A DNA stretch of 15,564 nt from Clostridia bacterium BRH_c25. Its GTDB lineage: Bacteria > Bacillota_A > Clostridia > Lutisporales > Lutisporaceae. Positions 8,451-15,395 of the stretch are shown here, one piece after another. Made by a program: the position numbers and the translations under genes. Position 1 is the stretch's first letter. The number at the start of each line of letters is the position of its first letter. The notes beneath the pieces are model-generated. The model worked only from the letters and a program-made list of their open reading frames with translations. It had not been told where the DNA came from and made no database searches. The stretch covers positions 1 through 15,564 of the forward strand of contig LOES01000012.1 in assembly GCA_001515955.1 (NCBI GenBank), written 5' to 3'.

Positions 8451-8582
8451 ATATGTTATATTGAACGCACAAAAGCAGTTACATTGGGCAACGTGCGAAT
8501 TCAATAACAGTCATGGAAACGTTTTGCGAAATCTTGATTAACAACTATTAGGTTATTTCGCATAGCGAATAATTCAACATAT
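8451..8582 (-). promoter_or_regulatory. Candidate structured leader RNA of the flavin-protein gene (copy A of a repeated element)
   Basis: The untranslated leader runs from about 8606 to 8430 on the minus strand. Within it, 8479-8532 aligns without gaps to 15509-15562 on the plus strand: 35 of 40 positions are identical in the first 40 nt and 10 of 14 in the rest. The segment GTTATTGAATTCGCAC (8493-8508) can pair with GTGCGTTCAATATAAC (8455-8470) around a 22-nt loop. That loop itself holds a small hairpin (GTTG ... TAAC). An earlier segment (8565-8582) can partly pair with the same downstream strand, so two alternative folds are possible. No known riboswitch class was recognised. Confidence 0.5.
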
Positions 8583-8587
8583 AATTT

Positions 8588-8602
8588 GTATAATTATTAT
8601 CA
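8588..8602 (-). promoter_or_regulatory. Fur-like box at the flavin-protein start site
   Basis: On the minus strand TGATAATAATTATAC agrees with the classical TGATAATNATTATCA at all but the last two positions. It lies just after the inferred transcription start near 8606, where bound repressor would block initiation. AT-rich context raises the chance-match rate. Confidence 0.4.
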
Positions 8603-8612
8603 TTCTATTTAC

Positions 8613-8641
8613 ATTATAAATACTTGCTAATTATTAGTCAA
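8613..8641 (-). promoter_or_regulatory. Sigma-A promoter of the flavin-protein gene
   Basis: TTGACT (8636-8641), a 17-bp spacer and a perfect TATAAT (8613-8618) on the minus strand make a near-consensus promoter. It implies a leader of about 177 nt before the ATG at 8429. Confidence 0.78.
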
Positions 8642-8659
8642 CCATATTTAACCAATATT

Positions 8660-8698
8660 TGATAAAGAATTATCATACTATATAGATAATTCTTATCC
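8660..8698. promoter_or_regulatory. Paired Fur-like boxes forming a long inverted repeat
   Basis: TGATAAAGAATTATCA (8660-8675) and AGATAATTCTTATCC (8684-8698) each resemble a Fur-family box. Together GATAAAGAATTATC (8661-8674) and GATAATTCTTATC (8685-8697) make an inverted repeat with one extra base and a 10-nt centre. It lies between the divergent promoters of the flavin-protein gene and lplA, about 19 bp upstream of the flavin-protein -35 box. It could also be a hairpin in RNA, but there is no T run after it. Confidence 0.4.
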
Positions 8699-8732
8699 AT
8701 TTCACAATGGTTATTATGCTGTAGGAAAACTA

Positions 8733-8741
8733 TGTTATAAT
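8733..8741 (+). promoter_or_regulatory. Extended -10 promoter of lplA
   Basis: TGTTATAAT (8733-8741) is a perfect TATAAT with an upstream TGn extension, which can work without a good -35; none is visible at the right distance. Transcription would begin near 8748, about 37 nt before the lplA start. Confidence 0.6.
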
Positions 8742-8784
8742 AATATTATTATTTTGATGTAAAACTTTTCCTGGAGGTATGAAC

Positions 8785-9768
8785 ATGCTTTATATAAAAA
8801 ATGAAAGTACAAACCCATATTTCAACCTGGCTATGGAGGAATATCTGTTTAACCTTGATGACAATAATAATTACGTGCTTCTTTGGCAAAATGAACCGAC
8901 AATCGTTGTCGGAAAAAACCAGAATACAGCCGAAGAAATAAACAGTGAATATGTAAAGGAAAAAGGTATTCATGTTGTCAGAAGAATAACAGGGGGAGGC
9001 GCAGTCTATCATGATTTGGGCAATCTCAATTTTACCTTTATAAGTAAAGGAACGGAAAAGAAGGAATTTGACTTCAGGAGGTTCACAATGCCAATTGTAA
9101 AGGCACTTGGAAGGTTAGGCGTTGAAGCTGAGCTTTCAGGCAGAAACGACATTACCATCGATCAGAAGAAGTTTTCCGGTAATGCTCAATATGTAAAGCT
9201 GGGAAAGGTTCTTCACCATGGAACTTTACTTTTTAATTCCAAGATGGAGGAATTAACAAAGGCACTGAAGGTATCGGAAGATAAATTTCAATCCAAGGGT
9301 ATAAAGTCGGTAAGATCCAGGGTTACAAACATTGCGGATTATCTGTCAATGGATATCACTGTTTCAGAGTTTAAAGAGCTTCTTCTGAAATATATGTTTG
9401 ATGAAGATACGGAATTAACTGAAGGTCAGCTTTCCGAGACTGATTTTACTGAGATAAACTCACTTATGAAGAATAAATATATTAGTTGGGATTGGAATTA
9501 TGGCGTTTCTCCCGAGTTCAACGCCAAGCAGGGAAAGAGATTTGAGCATGGCAAAATTGAAGTATTGATCAATGTAAAGCAAGGTATTGTGCAAGGTATC
9601 AAGTTTTATGGTGATTTCTTCGGAAGCGGAAACCCATATGATATTGAAACCCTGCTGGTGGGAAAGCGTTATGAGGAGGATGAAATAAGAAATGTACTTA
9701 CTCAGCTGAATGTAAATGATTATTTTAAAGGTATTACACTAGATGAACTTCTGAGCTGTATCATATAA
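8785..9768 (+). CDS. lplA: Lipoate-protein ligase A
   Basis: Cytosolic ligase that activates lipoate with ATP and transfers it to lysines of E2 subunits or glycine-cleavage H protein. The 327-aa product begins MLYIKNESTNPYFNLAMEEY, the usual N-terminus. The ATG at 8785 has GGAGG 7 nt upstream, whereas the ATG at 8779 is only 1 nt from it. Lipoate-site motifs are RRITGGGAVYHDLGNLNFTF (residues 66-85), GRNDITID (119-126), KFSGNAQ with the catalytic Lys129, and HHGTLLF (144-150). The region after about residue 245 (KRFEHGKIEVLINVKQGIVQGIKFYGDF) is the C-terminal accessory domain, so this is a two-domain LplA like that of E. coli. It is a single-gene unit; a repeat element starts two bases after the stop, and no separate terminator is visible. 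No lipoylated enzyme genes are nearby. Confidence 0.95.
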   Translation: MLYIKNESTNPYFNLAMEEYLFNLDDNNNYVLLWQNEPTIVVGKNQNTAEEINSEYVKEKGIHVVRRITGGGAVYHDLGNLNFTFISKGTEKKEFDFRRFTMPIVKALGRLGVEAELSGRNDITIDQKKFSGNAQYVKLGKVLHHGTLLFNSKMEELTKALKVSEDKFQSKGIKSVRSRVTNIADYLSMDITVSEFKELLLKYMFDEDTELTEGQLSETDFTEINSLMKNKYISWDWNYGVSPEFNAKQGKRFEHGKIEVLINVKQGIVQGIKFYGDFFGSGNPYDIETLLVGKRYEEDEIRNVLTQLNVNDYFKGITLDELLSCII

Positions 9769-9769
9769 A

Positions 9770-9976
9770 AGATGCGAGATTCGAGATACGAGATGCGAGG
9801 AAAGCTCGGGTATTCCTTATAGGTCCAGGTACGTGTAACACGGAAGGACACGGCGAAAATTATATTGACATTATAGCTATATACAACCATATATGTCATC
9901 CTGAGCAACGCGAGGGATCTTTGACCCTAAGCAATACCCAGACATCCCCGTGTCTCGTATCTCGCATCTCGACTCT
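9770..9976. repeat. REP/MITE-like repeat element with heptameric inverted ends
   Basis: The left end (about 9774-9799) is a tandem of the heptamer CGAGATN, read as CGAGATT, CGAGATA, CGAGATG and a partial copy. The right end (9954-9975) carries the same heptamers inverted (CTCGTAT, CTCGCAT, CTCGACT). Inside these lies a second inverted pair, CGGGTATTCCTTATAGG (about 9807-9822) against CCTAAGCAATACCC (9926-9939). The core includes GTCATCCTGAGCAACGCGAG followed by GGATCTTTGACC (9895-9926). This resembles a dispersed repeat I recall from many bacterial genomes, with the common form GTCATCCTGAGCGnAGCGAAGGATCT. No open reading frame of interest or transposase is inside. The element fills the gap between lplA and the YggT gene and could act as a weak terminator. 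Confidence 0.7.
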
Positions 9977-10056
9977 GACACAGTCCCATACATATTCTCT
10001 GCCCAAATGATAATACTAAATTAGAGAAACAACTATAAGAGTATGGGAGTAGTATT

Positions 10057-10407
10057 ATGAGTCATTTGCATAATAACAGCAAGGAACTTGAGAATTACAA
10101 ATTGCCTCTATGGTTTATAAAAACCCGACATGCGATATATTATGTTCTTGGTATCATTGAGGTACTGCTTGGGTTCCGCTTTATTTTCAAGCTTCTCGGC
10201 GCCAATCCTCAAAATGGATTTGTGTCTTTTCTGTATTCAATATCAGGTATATTCACAGCACCTTTTTCCGGAATATTCGATCCCTTTGTCACCTCAGGAC
10301 TTGCTGCAAAATCTGTTTTAGAGCCTGCTGTCATAATCGGAATGGCGGTTTATGCAGCAGCAGCTTGGGCTCTGGTAGGCCTTGTCAAGCTAAAGGTCAA
10401 TAGGTAG
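10057..10407 (+). CDS. YggT-family membrane protein
   Basis: 116-aa protein with two transmembrane segments at about residues 25-47 and 87-112. Between them is the YggT family core FRFIFKLLGANPQNGFVSFL (40-59), then SGIFTAPFSGIFDPF (63-77). Proteins of this family sit in the cytoplasmic membrane; roles in osmotic tolerance and in membrane or cell-shape maintenance have been proposed for relatives, but the exact activity is not known. The family is often encoded near division genes (as YlmG), which is not the case here, so this is a stand-alone copy. The start ATG at 10057 has GGGAG (10045-10049) 7 nt upstream. No convincing promoter was found in 9977-10044. The gene ends 12 bp before a convergent cysteine-rich remnant. 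Confidence 0.85.
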   Translation: MSHLHNNSKELENYKLPLWFIKTRHAIYYVLGIIEVLLGFRFIFKLLGANPQNGFVSFLYSISGIFTAPFSGIFDPFVTSGLAAKSVLEPAVIIGMAVYAAAAWALVGLVKLKVNR

Positions 10408-10419
10408 CGCTGACGAAAC

Positions 10420-10770
10420 CTATGTATACTTCCTAATAATATTGCCTGGAATATGTATTACAGCTGTGCAGCATGTAGATCTTCCGTCAAGGACAGTTTC
10501 CAGGTTTTCTCCTTCCAGTTCAATATCCAGAGCAGCTTCCATATGCATTTTAGTAAAACCCAGGCTGCAGCTGCATATGGATGGAGGTACAGGCCCTTCC
10601 TCCTGAATTATGGACTTCCGTGCCCATGCACAGTGACAAGCGTAATACTGCTTCATGCGTATATCAGTCGCCCTCAGAAAATCCAATGTGTTGTACGGCA
10701 TCTTGGTATGGCAAATATCATTACCGCAGCGTTTCCACCAAAACTTGGGATCATTTTTCAGGTAATCTAT
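10420..10770 (-). pseudogene. 5'-truncated cysteine-rich (DUF6144-like) gene remnant
   Basis: This minus-strand frame ends with TAG at 10420 and reads like the C-terminal half of a real protein family. It has YYACHCAWARKSI, then VPPSICSCSLGFTKMHMEAAL, then LETVLDGRSTCCTAVIHIP. The spacing of C-x-C, CSC-x(2)-G and a final G-x(4)-C resembles proteins I know as DUF6144, whose N-terminal half carries further cysteines. The frame stays open to an ATG at 10863, but the codons beyond about 10770 are simply the antisense of the XRE gene and do not look like the missing half. No start codon with a ribosome binding site lies at the family boundary. I read it as a remnant whose front part was lost when the XRE gene's present 5' end was joined here. 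The family assignment is from memory. Confidence 0.55.
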
Positions 10771-11971
10771 GATAGATAAAACACTGGTAGGGCAAAGGAT
10801 ATTTTCGCTCCGAAAAAAAGCCGGCATTACCCAGGATGAACTTGCAAAGCTTGTAAATGTCACCCCTCAGGCCATATCTAAATGGGAAAATGGAGCTGCT
10901 CTTCCCGATACCTGCCTTTTACCGGTACTTTCAGAGTTATTTCATGTAAGCATTGAGGAACTGCTGTGCACAAATAATGAATACACCCAGGCCAAACATA
11001 AAGAATCTGACCCGGTACTTCTTCCCGGATTTACATACTATCCGTGTACGCCTTCACTTGTAAGCTGTATAAAAAGCAGCCTGGACTACCTCGGCATACA
11101 TGTGTCAACCGGATGGATATCAGCCCCCTATACGTTCATGCTGAATATAAATGATGAGGTATCATATAAAGGTCCTGAGTTCTGGAATGATAACGGCTGT
11201 TTTGATGAGTTGATCCGGAATTGCGGCGGTATAGTAGAAAATCTCCATGGATTAACAGGGGACAGCAATTTTAATGAGCAGCGAAAGGAAGCCTGGAATA
11301 TGCTTCGTGATTCTATAAATAAGGGGTTGCCCTGTTATGTCTGGTGGATGGATAAGCCCCAGTATTACCTCATTGCGGGATATGATGAAGAAGGCTGTTA
11401 CTACATAGATCCTGAAAGCAGAAAAGCCGTAGGACCGAAGCCTTACAGCGAGCTGGGCGAAAACGGATGGGGTGTGTTGGAAATCCATATTATCCGTCCC
11501 GGCAGCATTTCCGACAATCTCAAAACACTCAAGGATATATTTGAATATGCCATTAATGTCGGCAGCCCGGATATCCATAAACCCAATTCCGGATATACAA
11601 TAGGTATAAATGCTTATCAAATCTGGTGGGAGGCTATTTGCAGCGGGAGAGCTGATCAATACGGAATCGCTTATAACTCCGCATTCTGGGCGAATTGCAA
11701 AAAACTGGCCGTACTCTTTTTGCAGGAAGGCAAATTACGTATCGGAATAATGGAGGATTTGTTCGACCGTGCGATAATGAATTATAAATGTACCGCAAAT
11801 TCCTTAAGCAGGCTTTCCCGGCTATTTCCTTTGAATGCAGCAGGCAATTACCGTGAAAACCGGGAGCTTACAGTCGAAGCAGCCAGGCTTCTCAAATCTG
11901 CACAAAAAAGTGAAGCACAGGGTTTAACTGAAATAAGACATATTCTCAATGGAATTTATAAGCTGTGGTAA
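10769..11971 (+). CDS. XRE-family regulator fused to a BtrH/C39-like domain
   Basis: 400-aa protein. Residues about 9-63 are an XRE/Cro helix-turn-helix (GQRIFSLRKKAGITQDELAK then VTPQAISKWENGAALPD), giving a sequence-specific DNA-binding role. Residues about 88-245 resemble the BtrH N-terminal and C39-like peptidase fold: TPSLVSCIKSSLDYLGIHVS with Cys100 in the nucleophile position, and GLPCYVWWMDKPQYYLIAGYD followed by GCYYIDP in the His/Asp region. The catalytic His expected before the V/L-I-x-GYD strand is Tyr/Gln here, so peptidase activity is unlikely and ligand binding more plausible. The remaining helical part (about 250-400) is like the C-terminal half of BtrH-type proteins. The start ATG at 10769 has only a weak AGGT upstream, but it matches the normal start of such HTH domains. 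The target genes are unknown, and no likely partner gene is adjacent. Confidence 0.75.
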   Translation: MIDKTLVGQRIFSLRKKAGITQDELAKLVNVTPQAISKWENGAALPDTCLLPVLSELFHVSIEELLCTNNEYTQAKHKESDPVLLPGFTYYPCTPSLVSCIKSSLDYLGIHVSTGWISAPYTFMLNINDEVSYKGPEFWNDNGCFDELIRNCGGIVENLHGLTGDSNFNEQRKEAWNMLRDSINKGLPCYVWWMDKPQYYLIAGYDEEGCYYIDPESRKAVGPKPYSELGENGWGVLEIHIIRPGSISDNLKTLKDIFEYAINVGSPDIHKPNSGYTIGINAYQIWWEAICSGRADQYGIAYNSAFWANCKKLAVLFLQEGKLRIGIMEDLFDRAIMNYKCTANSLSRLSRLFPLNAAGNYRENRELTVEAARLLKSAQKSEAQGLTEIRHILNGIYKLW

Positions 11972-11994
11972 ATGTGTGTCAAAGACCACATTTT
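11970..11994 (+). terminator. Rho-independent terminator after the XRE gene
   Basis: AAATGTG (11970-11976) pairs with CACATTT (11987-11993), and GTC/GAC extends the stem around an AAA loop with one bulged T. It is followed by TATATAT. The stem includes the last two bases of the XRE stop codon. It separates the gene from the convergent chemoreceptor gene. Confidence 0.6.
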
Positions 11995-12020
11995 ATATAT
12001 AATCCCATATTATATTTATT

Positions 12021-13688
12021 CTATTCAATGCATATTTCACCCATAACAGCCCCGATTATCTCATTCCCGTTTCTGATAGGACAGGATATAGGAACACCAT
12101 ATACATAAGAAGGAATGGAAATTAACGGCTCGGAAATGTAATCATTACCTTTCATCGGTTCTTTATAATAATCCCTATGTGAAAAGTCAAGATTATCAAC
12201 AAGCTTATTATATTCAATGTGATTACAGCCTCTGAATATACCTTTATTATCAAGTATACTCAATATACTGAATTGCTTATACTTGTCCGTGTATTGCCGA
12301 AGCAGCACAGATGTTTTATCCCACTCCATATCATAGAGCTTCTTATCTAAAGAAATTTCCCTTAATATATTTAAACCTTCATTAATTAATTTTTTAGTTT
12401 CTTCATCATACTTAAGGTACTTCACATATGTGTTTGACATATCCGACATTTCCCTTGTCATTTCCTTCAGGGACTTGATTGAGTCAAAGGCCAGAGCCAT
12501 TGACCCTGATTGTTCCTCTGATGCGGCTGATGTCTCCTCAATATTTGCAGATGTCTGTTGCGCAACTGCAGATATTTCCTTGATAGCATCTTCTATGTCC
12601 GCTGCTATAATCTTTTCATTACCTGACACCTCTGAAATGTTACCGATTATTTGTACTGTTTCATTAGTAACTGATTTAATTTCACCAAAAGCATTTTTTG
12701 CTTTATTGGCAAACTGCAAATTGTCATTTGCTGCAATTGATACATCTTCAATTTCTATTCCAATCTTATCTATCAGTTCGATATTCTTTTCTATTAATGA
12801 TCTTATCATATCTGCCGAGCTTGCAGATTGTGAAGCAAGCTTCCTGATTTCCTCCGATACAACAGAAAAGCCTCTTCCCGCTTCACCGGCTCTGGCAGCT
12901 TCAATAGCGGCGTTCAAAGCAAGAAGATTTGTCTGGTCGCTTATATACGCTACTGTATCTGTAATTTGGTTGATCTTTTCAAATTCTGATTTGAGTCCGA
13001 TAATAGTCTCGTTAAGTCTGATTCCCATCTGTGAACTGTATTTTACCTTTTCTATCATATTATCTAAAACAATACTATTTTCTGTTATTGATTTCTGCAT
13101 ACTATTTGAGATGTCAATTGCCTTCGCAGTATAATCTGTAATTTTACCGGTGCTTTTCACCAGGTCAAAGGCTTTGTTTCTGGTTTCCTCAATGTATTCT
13201 GCTTGATATACTATAGCCTTGGCTATTTCTGATACCGCTACAGAAATTTCTTCTGATGCTTTTTCAGTTGCTTCAGCGTTTAAAGCAACCTTGGCAGTAT
13301 GAATATCAGTTTTTTCAGCTATTGACACTGTATCACCAATCAACTTCTTTATAGTAGAAAGCATTCCATTAATATTATCTGCCAGCTTTGCCAAATCTCC
13401 TGCAGCATTTAGCTTAACTTTTTTATGAAAATTCCCCTTAGCTATTTCATCTATGGACTTATTAATCATCATCATATTTCTCTTATATCCCTTATATATT
13501 ACCGATACAAAGAAATATGAAAAGATCATAACCGCACTTGCAGTAAGCAGCATACCCAGCCAATAGGTTCCGCTTTCCAGCACATTCACTGCAGTTTCTT
13601 CGACTATGTATACCGCTGATAAAGCATACACAAGAACACATGATGCAACATTAAATAAAACAAGTAAAAAAACAGTCCTCTTTCCCAT
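12021..13688 (-). CDS. Methyl-accepting chemotaxis protein with C-terminal Cache-like sensor
   Basis: 555-aa chemoreceptor. Two transmembrane helices (about residues 5-29 and 41-66) are separated by only some 11 residues, so there is no external sensor domain. A HAMP-like region follows (about 66-118). The long coiled-coil signalling domain has the conserved hairpin tip around 248-285 ([20 protein letters not shown] then [17 protein letters not shown]), which contacts CheA and CheW. After residue about 435 comes an extra domain of some 120 residues. It ends with [20 protein letters not shown] and the strands [21 protein letters not shown], the signature of Cache sensor domains, which normally sit outside the cell. 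With two helices and both termini inside, this one should be cytosolic. The C-terminal NWETF-type methylation tether is absent. The start at 13688 has AAGGAAG 6 nt upstream. The ligand is unknown. Confidence 0.92.
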   Translation of the reverse strand: MGKRTVFLLVLFNVASCVLVYALSAVYIVEETAVNVLESGTYWLGMLLTASAVMIFSYFFVSVIYKGYKRNMMMINKSIDEIAKGNFHKKVKLNAAGDLAKLADNINGMLSTIKKLIGDTVSIAEKTDIHTAKVALNAEATEKASEEISVAVSEIAKAIVYQAEYIEETRNKAFDLVKSTGKITDYTAKAIDISNSMQKSITENSIVLDNMIEKVKYSSQMGIRLNETIIGLKSEFEKINQITDTVAYISDQTNLLALNAAIEAARAGEAGRGFSVVSEEIRKLASQSASSADMIRSLIEKNIELIDKIGIEIEDVSIAANDNLQFANKAKNAFGEIKSVTNETVQIIGNISEVSGNEKIIAADIEDAIKEISAVAQQTSANIEETSAASEEQSGSMALAFDSIKSLKEMTREMSDMSNTYVKYLKYDEETKKLINEGLNILREISLDKKLYDMEWDKTSVLLRQYTDKYKQFSILSILDNKGIFRGCNHIEYNKLVDNLDFSHRDYYKEPMKGNDYISEPLISIPSYVYGVPISCPIRNGNEIIGAVMGEICIE

Positions 13689-13772
13689 CTTGCACTTCCT
13701 TTCCCCATTAGATCAACAAAAATCTGAATTCCGGTCCATTCAATTCTAACTATGTGGTTTATTAAGTAATAC

Positions 13773-13788
13773 TTTCTAAATTTAGAAA
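13773..13788. promoter_or_regulatory. 16-bp perfect palindrome upstream of the chemoreceptor
   Basis: TTTCTAAATTTAGAAA is a perfect palindrome 85 bp upstream of the chemoreceptor ATG. It could be an operator, but it is AT-rich and no regulator is assigned. The rest of 13689-13848 shows no convincing sigma-A or flagellar sigma-D promoter to me. Confidence 0.25.
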
Positions 13789-13848
13789 TTATTTGCGGTT
13801 AATTTTAAGTATATTTTAGTTGCATCATAATTTCTGTAATCTAATTTA

Positions 13849-13886
13849 CAAAAATAAAACACTGCATCCGTTTATAGAATGCAGTG
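13849..13886 (-). terminator. Rho-independent terminator of the M14 peptidase gene
   Basis: CACTGCAT (13860-13867) pairs with ATGCAGTG (13879-13886) around an 11-nt loop. On the minus strand it is followed by TTTTATTTT. It lies 34 bp after the peptidase stop. Confidence 0.78.
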
Positions 13887-13920
13887 CTTCATATATATTT
13901 AAGGCTGGCAGTCCGGCTCT

Positions 13921-15309
13921 CTATTGGGTTTTCTTGTTCAAGTTGAAAGCGACAATCAGTCCGCTTTCCAGTTGAATGCGCACAAGCTTTTGTATTGGTA
14001 TGGCTGAATAATTCAGTTCATTCTCCAACACTTCACTTGTTTTTCTCAATATCTCCTCTGCTTCCCTGTGAGCTTTTGTAAGCGCCGATATCCGTGCAGC
14101 GTCATTTACTCCTGATTTCCCCAGCTTCTCCAACTCAAATTCTGATGCTCTTACCAACAATCCCAAGGCAAGGAGATTATAAAACCTTGTGGAGTAAATA
14201 CTGCCGAATTCTTCTGAAACCCTGGCCCTTCTTTGATACTCCTCACGGGTTTCCGCCATTTTTATTATTACATTTCTTCCAACTGAGGAACTGTTGGTAT
14301 AATCGCTCAAGGTTATATTGAAAAGGTTATCCTCAGATATGTATCCTCTTATCCCGTCCAGGTTGCTGTTTATTATGCTTTTCAGCCCGTCTTCATATTG
14401 AACCGCCTTTATCAGGCAATCTCTTCTTAATACCTGCGAAATTGAAGTATCATCTATTCTGGGATCATAAAAATAAGGAACTTCAGATAAAAGTGTGAAA
14501 GGATTACAAATGTCCCTGGCATATCCGTCACAGCTTGTTCCGTTCTTGAATACCTTGGAAATATCCTCTTCAGTATATTTTTCCATATAATCGTATTCGG
14601 ACACTATGTCAAGGGTCTCATAAATTGCCGGCCCAAATTCTCTGCAGTAAGGCGATTCAGGTTCTCCCAGGTTTAAAGGTACTCCTTGCTTTTTTGCAGC
14701 TGCTGCAAGCCCATCATAAACCTCGGGCATTTCTCTGGACATGTACCAGTAAGCTCCTCCAAAGCCTGCGTTATGTAATGAGTACATAAAAACCGGCCTT
14801 GTATCTTCTATTATTTTCATAATGGCTTTTGTCTCAGGAATTGGGTTGTTAAAACTCAGTTTTTTGTATTCTATTGGAAAAGTCCACTCTACCTGCAGAT
14901 GTCCGGCAGGTCTATAATAATTCCTTGCATAATGGTAGAGGGTAAAGGGGCCTTCGAACCACCCCTCATTCATCATAACCCCATCAGGATCACTGCATTT
15001 TATGATATACCAGGTATAGTCAAGCTCTTCACACAACTTCTTATCCTCAGCCAGGCATTCCGAAAAATGCTCCAGCATCATGGCACCTATAGGTTCGTTG
15101 GGATGAGGACATCCATAGGCCAAGGCATTCTTTGAACCCTTTCCTATCTTCAGGCAATATATAGGATGCCCTTTTTTTGATTTACCGGCTTCAAAAACTT
15201 CAACAGCATCGGAATACTTTTCTGCCAGTAACATAGTATTTTCATCCATTTCCCTGACAGTCAAAAAGCGCTTATAATCCGGTACTTTATCAATTATATG
15301 TTGGAACAA
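13921..15309 (-). CDS. M14-family zinc carboxypeptidase-like protein
   Basis: 462-aa metallopeptidase-like protein. Zinc ligands are visible as HPNE (His69, Glu72, in YGCPHPNEPIGAMMLEHF) and His179 (MYSLHNAGFGGAYWYM). DPDGVMMNEGWF (108-119) and ARNYYRP (128-134) occupy the substrate carboxylate-binding region. LLSEVPYF supplies the likely catalytic Glu276. The region after about 300 is helical and not typical of classical carboxypeptidases; it may be a family-specific extension. There is no signal peptide, so the protein is probably cytosolic, acting on peptides or cell-wall muropeptide fragments; the substrate is not known. The start is a TTG at 15309: GAGGAG lies 9 nt upstream, a stop codon precedes it in frame, and the next ATG is internal. 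It is transcribed as a single gene ending at the terminator at 13849-13886. Confidence 0.87.
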   Translation of the reverse strand: MFQHIIDKVPDYKRFLTVREMDENTMLLAEKYSDAVEVFEAGKSKKGHPIYCLKIGKGSKNALAYGCPHPNEPIGAMMLEHFSECLAEDKKLCEELDYTWYIIKCSDPDGVMMNEGWFEGPFTLYHYARNYYRPAGHLQVEWTFPIEYKKLSFNNPIPETKAIMKIIEDTRPVFMYSLHNAGFGGAYWYMSREMPEVYDGLAAAAKKQGVPLNLGEPESPYCREFGPAIYETLDIVSEYDYMEKYTEEDISKVFKNGTSCDGYARDICNPFTLLSEVPYFYDPRIDDTSISQVLRRDCLIKAVQYEDGLKSIINSNLDGIRGYISEDNLFNITLSDYTNSSSVGRNVIIKMAETREEYQRRARVSEEFGSIYSTRFYNLLALGLLVRASEFELEKLGKSGVNDAARISALTKAHREAEEILRKTSEVLENELNYSAIPIQKLVRIQLESGLIVAFNLNKKTQ

Positions 15310-15331
15310 TATTTACATCTCCTCTTCTCAT
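15290..15331 (-). other. Possible short leader ORF overlapping the peptidase start
   Basis: ATG at 15331 opens a 13-codon frame (MRRGDVNIVPTYN, then TGA) that overlaps the TTG start of the peptidase in another frame. It has a very strong GGGGGGAG (15339-15346) 7 nt upstream, better than the peptidase's own site. It may be chance or a leader peptide that couples translation. Confidence 0.25.
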
Positions 15332-15395
15332 ACAGTGACTCCCCCCATTGCTGCGACAACAATAGCATATAATGCTGCAATGAACTGATTTTGGC

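Noticed and set aside
8430..8504. In-frame extension of the flavin protein by 25 residues up to an ATG at 8504.
   Set aside because: It would bury the signal peptide inside the protein, lacks a ribosome binding site, and lies in the conserved leader block; the ATG at 8429 has a strong site.
9865..9893. TTGACA inside the repeat element as an outward promoter for the YggT gene.
   Set aside because: At 17 bp the -10 would be CATATA, a poor match, and it lies about 165 bp from the gene within a repeat.
10453..10779. Plus-strand open frame over the interval between the YggT and XRE genes.
   Set aside because: The minus strand shows the family-like cysteine pattern; the plus-strand translation is low-complexity and has no ribosome binding site.
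13790..13840. Possible flagellar sigma-D promoter (TAAA, 15 bp, ACCGCAAA) ahead of the chemoreceptor.
   Set aside because: The -10 matches only about five of eight consensus positions in AT-rich DNA; not strong enough to list.
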